Shown piece by piece: positions 24,784 to 31,834 of a stretch of 64,000 nucleotides of DNA. Origin of the DNA: Croceimicrobium sp965658275 (GTDB lineage Bacteria > Bacteroidota > Bacteroidia > Flavobacteriales > Schleiferiaceae); the NCBI GenBank assembly GCA_965658275.1, contig CBFHRN010000001.1, positions 1 through 64,000 on the forward strand, in the 5' to 3' direction. A program made the translations under genes and the position numbers. Every line of letters begins with the position of its first letter. Position 1 is the first letter of the stretch. The notes under the pieces were generated by a model. It was not told the DNA's origin, ran no database searches, and saw nothing but the letters and a program-made list of their open reading frames with translations.

Positions 24784-27216
24784 ATGAGGAACTATATGCA
24801 AGGGGTTTACATATTTAGTCTTCTTTTTATTGGGCAATTATGTTACTCTCAAACGCAATTAATCGAGACTCTAAGAGACTCTATTGCTACTCAACAGGAA
24901 CAGGATGAGATCAAGTTAAAGCTGTTTAATGAAATCGCGGAGGCTTTTGTCTATGTTAACATGGACAGTGCCTACGACTATGCTAAGCGGGCAGAGTCAT
25001 TAGCAATAGAGCTTGATAAGGAGTATCACTATCTATATGCGATTCAACGAATCGGTGTTTATTATTACTATAAACGACAGTTGGATACGGCCTTTGCTAT
25101 TTTTAATAAAGGCTATAAACGTGCCATCAAGGCAAATTTACTGGAACGGCAAGCCTCCTATTTGGGGAGTCTTGGTTTGGTAATGTATTCAAGAACACAG
25201 TTCGATTCTGCCCTGTATTATCTTGAAAAGGCCTATCAAATAGATGCCGAATTAAGGGACACGTTTAAAATTCTGGTTAGGTTAAATAATCTCGGTGGCA
25301 TTTATTCTTTGGCAGATAGGCCAGTGGATGCGATTGAATCTTTTCACAAAGGTTTACTGCTAGCCAAGGCATTGAATAACAAAAATAGGATTGCCTATAT
25401 AGCCAATAATATGTCAATGATTTATCAACGATACGAAAGCGACGAAGAAGCTCTGTATTATGCAAAATTGGCCTATGAAAATTTAGACTCTAGCGATTTA
25501 GGAAGGCAGCAATTATTGGTTAACATCGGTGAATATTATTTAAAAATGGATTCTTTAATGCTGGCTGAACGTTTCTATTCGAAGGCAGTATTGGATAGCA
25601 CTAAAGGCAAAAGCTGCCAGGTAGCAGCGGCCTTTGTTGGCCTTTCGGATTTAAATATTCGCAAGAAAAAGATGAAGGAGGCCCAGCATTATTTAAATAA
25701 AGCTTCCTCTTTTATAAAATCCTGTCAGGATAGTTTTCATGTTTATAACCACGCTATTATCGAAGGTCGGTTAGCGCGTCTTATGGGTAACTATACGCAA
25801 GCCCGCCTAAGCTTAAACCGAGCCGAACGGTTCCGGAATAAGCATATGAGTACTTATCTCGCTTTAGGAAAGGAGAAGAGTAGGCTGGAAGAATCATTGG
25901 GAAATTATTCGGAGGCTCTTAAATATTCGAGAATATACAGTTCGGAGATAGAAGCCTTTCATAAGGCCAAATATAATCGCGAAGTGGCGCGAGCGGAATT
26001 ACGTCGCAATTTTGAAGAAGAAAAGCATCAATTACTCCAGCAACAAAGTGAAATGCGTCAATCTTTAGAAGCCGATTTGTCGGCATTTGAGGACCTGAGG
26101 GTAATCTGGTCGATTGCCTCCGCTTTTTTTATTATCACCATTGTTGTTCTCGCCGTGTCAGCAAATCGAAGGAAAAAAACTGCATTTCACTTTAGAAAGC
26201 TCAACGATATTATCAATCAACAAAAGGAAAATTTACAGCACAAGAGCGAGCAATTGGCCATTAGTAACGATAAGATTAAAGAACTATCCGAGTTTAGAGA
26301 GCGACTAGCGGCTATGGCGGTGCATGATATGAAAGGTCCCCTAAGCACAATAATTGGTCTAGCCGAGGGAGTAATGACCGATCGCAAACAGCAACTTATT
26401 CGGAAAGCGGGTCAGCAAATGTTAAACTTCTTAATGGACTTACTGGATATCTACAAATTTGAGAAAGCTAATATTGCTTTGCAATTACATATGCATTCCA
26501 TTTCCAAGCTGATCGAGGAAGCAAAGGCTTCCGTTTATTACATTGCTGAAGATAAGGGAGTTACTTGTGAGATGGATATTCCTTCGGACCTTCGGGCACC
26601 CCTTGATGAAGGCATCGTAGTACGGGTATTAACCAACTTATTGTCTAATGCAGTTAAGTATTCACAAGTCAATTCTAAGGTAAGAGTTAAAGCAGAACAG
26701 ATCGATACCGAAACGGGTAACAAGCTGTTGGTTTCAATTTCCGATGAGGGTCTAGGATTAAGTAAAGAGCAGTTGGAGCATATGTTTAAACCTATGGATT
26801 TCAGAAAGGATGTGTACATCTCTAAATCGACTTCAACTGGAATCGGATTGGACTTTTGCAAGCTAGCAGTTCATGCTCATCGAGGCAGAATTTGGGCGGA
26901 ATCCAAAGAAGGAGTGGGGACTAAGATTTTTATTGAATTCCCAATGGTATTGGATAAGGAACTGCAGCAAATTCATCCTAAGAAACAGGAAACTAGCAAG
27001 ACAGAGATTTCGGATAAGGAAACGTATCAGGCTTTGATTAAGGAGTTACAGGTTTTTAAGATACATCAGGCGGGAAAGATTTTGAAAGTTTTACATCTTT
27101 TAGAAGACCAGGGAGCAGATCCTCAATGGATCGCTAAGTTGAAAGCAACCGTTTATTCGGCTAACGAGGAGCACTATCGGGAACTAATCAATAAAGTTTT
27201 AGGAGATGGATTTTAA
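24784..27216 (+). CDS. TPR-containing sensor histidine kinase
   Basis: The 810-residue protein has a signal peptide (cleaved near residues 22-23, CYSQ) and a periplasmic region with about six TPR-like repeats (residues 40-390). A coiled coil (390-430) and one membrane helix near 437-458 follow. The cytosolic kinase has the H-box MAVHDMKGPLST (His514), N-box LLSNAVKYS, DEGLGLS and STGIGLDFCKL. After the ATPase domain a 75-residue helical tail without an HPt motif follows. It overlaps the response regulator gene by 11 bp, so the two form a cognate pair. The ATG at 24796 is an alternative start. Confidence 0.92.
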   Translation: MRNYMQGVYIFSLLFIGQLCYSQTQLIETLRDSIATQQEQDEIKLKLFNEIAEAFVYVNMDSAYDYAKRAESLAIELDKEYHYLYAIQRIGVYYYYKRQLDTAFAIFNKGYKRAIKANLLERQASYLGSLGLVMYSRTQFDSALYYLEKAYQIDAELRDTFKILVRLNNLGGIYSLADRPVDAIESFHKGLLLAKALNNKNRIAYIANNMSMIYQRYESDEEALYYAKLAYENLDSSDLGRQQLLVNIGEYYLKMDSLMLAERFYSKAVLDSTKGKSCQVAAAFVGLSDLNIRKKKMKEAQHYLNKASSFIKSCQDSFHVYNHAIIEGRLARLMGNYTQARLSLNRAERFRNKHMSTYLALGKEKSRLEESLGNYSEALKYSRIYSSEIEAFHKAKYNREVARAELRRNFEEEKHQLLQQQSEMRQSLEADLSAFEDLRVIWSIASAFFIITIVVLAVSANRRKKTAFHFRKLNDIINQQKENLQHKSEQLAISNDKIKELSEFRERLAAMAVHDMKGPLSTIIGLAEGVMTDRKQQLIRKAGQQMLNFLMDLLDIYKFEKANIALQLHMHSISKLIEEAKASVYYIAEDKGVTCEMDIPSDLRAPLDEGIVVRVLTNLLSNAVKYSQVNSKVRVKAEQIDTETGNKLLVSISDEGLGLSKEQLEHMFKPMDFRKDVYISKSTSTGIGLDFCKLAVHAHRGRIWAESKEGVGTKIFIEFPMVLDKELQQIHPKKQETSKTEISDKETYQALIKELQVFKIHQAGKILKVLHLLEDQGADPQWIAKLKATVYSANEEHYRELINKVLGDGF

Positions 27217-28075
27217 AATTTTAATCGTGGATGATGACCCTGGGATTCTAGAATTGGTAGTAGAGTATCTTAACGACGAGCCTGAAGAGATTTTATACGC
27301 GCCTAATGGAAAACAAGCAATTAGTTTGGCGATAATTGAAAGACCTGACCTAATCATAATGGATTGGGAAATGCCCATTTTAAATGGAATTGAGGCAGTT
27401 CGAATTCTTCAGGAGCGAGAGGAAACCAAGAATATTCCGATTATCATTTCAACCGGAGTAATGATGGAGCCCCAAGACCTGAAGCAAGCTTTGGAATCTG
27501 GGGCGGTTGATTATATGCGCAAACCATTACACCCCATCGAATTCAATGCTAGGATTAGAGCCAATCTTCGAATAAAAAGACAACACGAAGAGATACTTCG
27601 ATTGCTGGAAAGAGAAAGAGAATTGATGGCAGAAGATTTAGCGCGTAAAGATCGAGAGCTTACTACTGCAGCTTTAAATGATAGTAGGCATCTTGAACTG
27701 GTAGAAGGTTTAATAAACGATTTAAATGAACTCATTTCCAAAAGTGTTGGAGAAGAGAGGCGCGCTATTCTCCATATGCGTAATAATTTAAAGTCCTATT
27801 TGAATTCCGAACAAGACAGAAGCTTAAGTTTCTTTAAGCATTTCGAAGAGGTTCATCCCAATTTTTTCCAAAATCTGGAGATCGAATTCCCGCAACTCAG
27901 CATCAACGATAGACGCCTTTGTGCTTATTTGAAAATTGGTTTAGCAAGCAAAGAAATTGCTAGTTTAACCCATGTTGCTACAAACTCCGTTCGGAAGAGT
28001 ATGAGCCGCTTAAAGCAAAAGTTGAATTTGACTGTTGAAGAAGACTTACGACTGTTTATCAGTAAGTTTTCGTAA
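27206..28075 (+). CDS. Response regulator with C-terminal helix-turn-helix
   Basis: The 289-residue protein has a complete receiver domain: acidic cluster D9-D11, phospho-acceptor D53 in MDWEMP, S82/T83 and K106 in RKP. A coiled coil spans about 125-180. The C-terminal region (about 225-289) reads FPQLSINDRRLCAYLKIGLASKEI in sense, followed by SVRKSMSRLKQKLN. This is a LuxR-like helix-turn-helix seen in Bacteroidota regulators paired with TPR kinases. It is the only clear DNA-binding regulator in the island and thus the best candidate to bind the shared TTGTCC repeats (inference). Confidence 0.9.
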   Translation: MDFKILIVDDDPGILELVVEYLNDEPEEILYAPNGKQAISLAIIERPDLIIMDWEMPILNGIEAVRILQEREETKNIPIIISTGVMMEPQDLKQALESGAVDYMRKPLHPIEFNARIRANLRIKRQHEEILRLLERERELMAEDLARKDRELTTAALNDSRHLELVEGLINDLNELISKSVGEERRAILHMRNNLKSYLNSEQDRSLSFFKHFEEVHPNFFQNLEIEFPQLSINDRRLCAYLKIGLASKEIASLTHVATNSVRKSMSRLKQKLNLTVEEDLRLFISKFS

Positions 28076-28088
28076 TATTTTTTGGGGT

Positions 28089-28147
28089 ATGTCCTCACTT
28101 TGTCCCGCCTAAAATTCGATTAGAGGACTTTAACAGTGGTATTTTTG
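28089..28147 (+). promoter_or_regulatory. Shared signalling-island promoter, copy 2
   Basis: ATGTCC-N5-TTGTCCCGCC (28089-28109) is followed after exactly 30 bp by TATTTTTG (28140-28147). The box is identical to that of copy 1 and lies 19 nt before the ATG of the single-domain receiver. The presence of a promoter here indicates separate control from the kinase/regulator pair just upstream. Confidence 0.7.
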
Positions 28148-28166
28148 CCTCGTTAATATCACGGTT

Positions 28167-28520
28167 ATGAGAAGAATGGCAGTTATAGACGATTGCGTGA
28201 TTGTAAGAGCAATTGTCAAATTTATGATTCCAAAGTCAGATTGGGAGGTTGTCTGTTATAGTGACCCTCAAGATTTGGTTAATGATTTAGAAAACGGCCA
28301 CTGGGATGCGATCATTACAGATTACAATATGCCTGGTTTAAATGGATATGACTTAGTAAGAATGTCAAAGCGGTACTCGCCGGAGACCAAGGTAATTATG
28401 ATTAGCGCGAATCGTCAGATTCCAAATCAGCATCCAGATATTTTAAATTGGGTTGAATCTTTGCTCTTTAAGCCTTTCTCAAGAGCTAGTTTAGTAAATG
28501 CCATAAAAAGTATAGGTTAG
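28167..28520 (+). CDS. Single-domain response regulator
   Basis: The 117-residue protein is a stand-alone receiver with the full phosphorylation set: D8/D9, phospho-acceptor D52 in ITDYNMPG, S80 in MISAN and K102 in FKPF. There is no output domain, so it would act by phospho-relay or protein contact. It has its own copy of the shared promoter and overlaps the next gene by one base. Confidence 0.88.
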   Translation: MRRMAVIDDCVIVRAIVKFMIPKSDWEVVCYSDPQDLVNDLENGHWDAIITDYNMPGLNGYDLVRMSKRYSPETKVIMISANRQIPNQHPDILNWVESLLFKPFSRASLVNAIKSIG

Positions 28521-29206
28521 TGTTGAAGAGGCCATTTCTTTTGAAGGCCAGGTTAGAATTCCTGGTCTTAGCCTTTAAATATTGCGCGTTTAGAAAGCGT
28601 TTTCTACTGCGCAACATTTACTATCAAGATTTGATGCCAGATTTTCATTTTAAAGATGAAATACCCAAACTCATTGAAAAATGGGATAATGCTGAAGCGA
28701 GAGATCTTCAAAATCTGAGTTTTGCCCCTTTTGGAATTAAAATAGGTAGTACCGTGGATCAGCTTTTTTCATCCTTGGGTAAACCTAGTTTTATGGATTC
28801 CAGTTCTTACCGAACCCAACGATGCTATGAATTGCAATATCGAACCAAGGTTGGTAAGTTGAAATGTAAGATTAGTTTTTTAGTAGCCAGTTTTAGGGTA
28901 CAATTAATCCTTTTGCAGATTGCTGGAGACCCAGACAAGGAAGTGGCCGATAATCCAGTGGATCTTCTATTAGGTCATGAGATCGGGCCAAATCAAAGAT
29001 TAAATGAATTTTATCGGGTGGGATCAAATATCCTGCAAATCGAGCAGAATAGTTTCCGAAGTCAATTTCTTATCACAAACAGCAAGCTTTCAAGCATTAG
29101 AAAATTTAAGCAGATCTCAAAACCTAAAGCTAATCTTAGGTTTCCTTGTCAAAGGGTTGAATGGTATCGCAGGACCTTTGGAACTTTAGATGAGGTAGAA
29201 ATTTAG
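28520..29206 (+). CDS. Hypothetical protein between two receiver genes
   Basis: The frame starts at a GTG whose first base is the last base of the preceding TAG, suggesting translational coupling. An ATG at 28634 is an alternative. The 228-residue product has a basic, hydrophobic N-terminus, then a probably globular part (FAPFGIKIGSTVDQLFSSLGKP, in two pieces, and ISFLVASFRVQLILLQIAG). The IKIGSTVDQLFSSLGKP phrase recalls small lipoprotein folds where G-x-T-xx-xxx-LGxP recurs, but no lipobox is present. Function unknown. Confidence 0.55.
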   Translation: MLKRPFLLKARLEFLVLAFKYCAFRKRFLLRNIYYQDLMPDFHFKDEIPKLIEKWDNAEARDLQNLSFAPFGIKIGSTVDQLFSSLGKPSFMDSSSYRTQRCYELQYRTKVGKLKCKISFLVASFRVQLILLQIAGDPDKEVADNPVDLLLGHEIGPNQRLNEFYRVGSNILQIEQNSFRSQFLITNSKLSSIRKFKQISKPKANLRFPCQRVEWYRRTFGTLDEVEI

Positions 29207-29209
29207 GCC

Positions 29210-29268
29210 TTGTCCACAACTTGTCCCGCCTATTTTTAGGTAATGCAGGAATTGCCGTTCTAAATTTG
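29210..29268 (+). promoter_or_regulatory. Shared signalling-island promoter, copy 3
   Basis: TTGTCC-N5-TTGTCCCGCC (29210-29230) is followed after exactly 30 bp by TAAATTTG (29261-29268), again TAnnTTTG. The box ends four bases before the only plausible ATG (29273), so the transcript is probably leaderless or nearly so. Confidence 0.7.
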
Positions 29269-29272
29269 TTTT

Positions 29273-29662
29273 ATGAATGATCAAAAAGTCATCGTCTTGA
29301 TTTCAGCGGATAGTAATCTGAGACAAAAAGTTTCGAATTACTTTGTGAATTCACGTTTTCGATTAGTCTACTTGCGTAGAATGGAAGACCTTACTTCATG
29401 GAGTGTATTGACTTCTAGTGCCATGATCATTTGCGATTACCATTTAAGGGACTGGCATGGCTTTAGTCTGCTTTGCGCTCTTCAAGATAGGGGTGTTTCA
29501 GTACCTATGGTTATGGTTGTAGATGATTTGAATATTAGGAATCAATGCCCTTTGTACTATCGAGTTTTAAGCGGGCTAATTGCTAAGAAAAACTTCGAAA
29601 GTATGATGCTGCCTATTCGAAGCAGTCTTTTTAATTATTCATTTATTGAAGAACCCCTTTAG
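29273..29662 (+). CDS. Degenerate receiver-domain protein
   Basis: The 129-residue protein follows a receiver pattern: an N-terminal strand KVIVLISADSN with only one of the acidic pair (D13), D55 in ICDYHLRDWHG as the possible phospho-acceptor, then VPMVMVVDD where a Thr/Ser is expected but Val is found. A lysine pair is kept in IAKKNF. It may be a pseudo-receiver that binds a partner instead of being switched by phosphate. It has its own copy of the shared promoter and is followed by a long hairpin. Confidence 0.7.
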   Translation: MNDQKVIVLISADSNLRQKVSNYFVNSRFRLVYLRRMEDLTSWSVLTSSAMIICDYHLRDWHGFSLLCALQDRGVSVPMVMVVDDLNIRNQCPLYYRVLSGLIAKKNFESMMLPIRSSLFNYSFIEEPL

Positions 29663-29676
29663 GTTATTCAGCTATT

Positions 29677-29770
29677 GGCCACTCACTAGTGCACTTAAAA
29701 CTCCCCTTGCTCTTGTTCCGAGTAAGTTTTAATTGCAAACTGCCCGTTATAGTGAGTGGCCTTTTTTATT
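29677..29770 (+). terminator. Long multi-stem hairpin with T-tract; possible structured RNA
   Basis: GGCCACTCACTA (29677-29688) pairs perfectly with TAGTGAGTGGCC (29750-29761), followed by TTTTTTATT. The enclosed 61 nt fold further: TTAAAA (29695-29700) with TTTTAA (29727-29732), and CTTGCTC (29706-29712) with GAGTAAG (29720-29726, one G-U pair) around a seven-base loop. This is far larger than an ordinary terminator and may be a small RNA or a leader element for the methyltransferase gene that starts at 29778. Confidence 0.65.
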
Positions 29771-29777
29771 TGTTAGT

Positions 29778-30572
29778 ATGAAAGAATATTCATTAAAAGG
29801 AGGAAAGTTGGGCTCAGATCGTCTAAAAACGCTTTCATCCACCTTGGCTTGTAGTACGGAGTCGTTTTTAGAAAAGCATGTATCAAATTTTGAAGGATTA
29901 GCTTTGGATTTGGGCTGTGGGAATGGTTCTGTTACTAGACTCTTATCCAAATTGGGCGGTGCTAATGCCAAAGTTTATGGCATAGATAGGGATCTTTCAA
30001 AAGTTGAAGCGGCAAGAAAGTTAGGCCCATTTGATTCGGAGCGAATCGAATTTAAAGAAGGTGATGCCTACAAGCCCTGCACCTTTGGGCCTTTTCAAAT
30101 CATTTATGCGCGCTTTTTATTATCTCACCTTAGGGAGCCAAAGAAGGTGTTAAATCGAATTTCGGAGGCATTAAATAAAGACGGGATGCTTTTACTAGAA
30201 GACACCGACTTTTCGGGTCATTTCTGCTTTCCTTATTCGAAAGCATTTTATCGATATGTAGAGTTATACCAGTCATTGCTGGCGTCTCGAGGTGCCAATG
30301 CTAACATTGGTCCCGCTTTAAAGCTTTTATGTGAGGAAGCTGGTTTTAAAGAGCTTACTTTAGAAGTTACTCAACCTGCGCACGCTCAGGGTTCTGGAAA
30401 GTACATGGCAGAATTGACCTTTGAGGCCATTAAAGAATCTTTATTGAAGGAGGGAATTTGTGGACTTTTAGAATACGAACATATTCTTCAAGAATTAAAG
30501 GAACTAAGAATGGATGAAGGAGTAGTTATGAGTTTACCTCGAATTATTCAAGTTAAGGCCCGGAAAGCCTAG
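29778..30572 (+). CDS. Class I SAM-dependent methyltransferase
   Basis: The 264-residue protein has the Rossmann SAM motif ALDLGCGNGSVTRLL, VYGIDRD as motif II, and a post-motif LEDTDFSGHF. YARFLLSHLREPKKVL is typical of small-molecule methyltransferases of the UbiE/arsenite type. An upstream TTG would place the start inside the hairpin; the ATG at 29778 gives a normal N-terminus (MKEYSLKGG). The substrate is unknown. The gene ends two bases from the convergent rodA. Confidence 0.82.
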   Translation: MKEYSLKGGKLGSDRLKTLSSTLACSTESFLEKHVSNFEGLALDLGCGNGSVTRLLSKLGGANAKVYGIDRDLSKVEAARKLGPFDSERIEFKEGDAYKPCTFGPFQIIYARFLLSHLREPKKVLNRISEALNKDGMLLLEDTDFSGHFCFPYSKAFYRYVELYQSLLASRGANANIGPALKLLCEEAGFKELTLEVTQPAHAQGSGKYMAELTFEAIKESLLKEGICGLLEYEHILQELKELRMDEGVVMSLPRIIQVKARKA

Positions 30573-30574
30573 CC

Positions 30575-31834
30575 TTAAAGGGTTTGCCAGCGGAAGCTAT
30601 CCAGTTTTACCAAAATAAATAGCAAAAATGTAAATCCCCAAAGTGAAGAACCACCGTAGCTAAAAAAGGGCAAGGGGATACCAATTACTGGCGCAAGTCC
30701 AATAGTCATTGCTATATTAATGGTAAAATGAAAAAATAAGATACTGACCACTCCGTAAGCATAGGATCTTGCGAATCTATTCTTTTGTCGTTCTGCAAGT
30801 TGCACCAATCGGAAGAATAATACCATAAATAGAATGATTAGGAAACTACTTCCTATAAAGCCCCATTCTTCACCCACGGTACAGAAAATAAAATCGGTAC
30901 TCTGTTCAGGAACGAAGTCAAACTTCGTTTGAGTGCCGTTTAGATAACCTTTACCTGTAAAACCACCTGAACCGATGGCAATCATAGATTGAGTGGTGTT
31001 ATATCCTATGCCTTTAGGGTCATGCGCCTTTCCTAAAAGTATGTTTATTCGATTTCGGTGTCGGTCTTCTAGGATATTATTGAAGGCATAATCCACTGAG
31101 TTAACCACCACTAAGGCAAGCGCCAAAACGGCTACAACCCGAATCCAAAAGCCTTTTATATGCCGACCAAGGAAAATGATGATAAGAGCGATAGAAGCTA
31201 ATCCAATCTGTAGGTATAGTGCTGGTAAGAGAAGACTGAGAACAAAAAGAACCGCAGCACTGATACCTAAGAAGATATAGGAACTGGATAAACCTTCACG
31301 GTACAATACAAGAATTAAGCTAAAGTAAACTAGTGCGGAGCCAGGGTCGGGTTGTGGTATTATCAAAATGGCAGGTAAGCCAATGATGATAAAGGCAGTA
31401 ATCTTATCTCTCCATCTCGATAAATCCCTATCCTGTTTATCTAGAAAAGCAGCTAAAGCTAAAACTGTTGCGAATTTGGCGAACTCGGAGGGCTGTAAGC
31501 TGAACCCTCCCAAAACAAACCAAGATTTAGCTCCGGCGATTTCTTTGCCGAACAGGAGTACGCCAATCAGACTTAGCATGCTTAAAATGTAAATGGGATA
31601 GGCAAGGGTCTGGAATAAATTACCATCCAAAACAAATAGGAAAATAATGATAAGAATCGAAGTGCCAATCCAAAGCAGTTGCTTTCCGTAGCGCTGACTA
31701 AGGTCAAATATATTGGCGTGATTTTCATCGTAAACTGCCGCATAAATATTAGCCCAGCCTAAAAAGGCAAGAAGAAAAAATAGCAAGATTGTTAGCCAAT
31801 CGAGGTTAAAAAATAAGCGCTCATTCTGCCTCAT
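30575..31834 (-). CDS. rodA: Rod-shape peptidoglycan polymerase RodA
   Basis: RodA is the SEDS-family glycosyltransferase that polymerises lateral-wall peptidoglycan with PBP2. The 419-residue multi-spanning protein shows GLQPSEFAKF-like FSLQPSEFAKFATVLALA, PQPDPGSALVYF, FVPEQSTDFIFCTVGEEWGFIG and the final PLPFFSYGGSSL. It overlaps mrdA by 14 bp and closes the purH-mre operon. Confidence 0.95.
   Translation of the reverse strand: MRQNERLFFNLDWLTILLFFLLAFLGWANIYAAVYDENHANIFDLSQRYGKQLLWIGTSILIIIFLFVLDGNLFQTLAYPIYILSMLSLIGVLLFGKEIAGAKSWFVLGGFSLQPSEFAKFATVLALAAFLDKQDRDLSRWRDKITAFIIIGLPAILIIPQPDPGSALVYFSLILVLYREGLSSSYIFLGISAAVLFVLSLLLPALYLQIGLASIALIIIFLGRHIKGFWIRVVAVLALALVVVNSVDYAFNNILEDRHRNRINILLGKAHDPKGIGYNTTQSMIAIGSGGFTGKGYLNGTQTKFDFVPEQSTDFIFCTVGEEWGFIGSSFLIILFMVLFFRLVQLAERQKNRFARSYAYGVVSILFFHFTINIAMTIGLAPVIGIPLPFFSYGGSSLWGFTFLLFILVKLDSFRWQTL

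Noticed and set aside
24592..24837. 81-codon minus-strand frame between the small ORF and the histidine kinase
   Set aside because: It runs across the terminator, the shared promoter element and the kinase start, and its product has no recognisable pattern.
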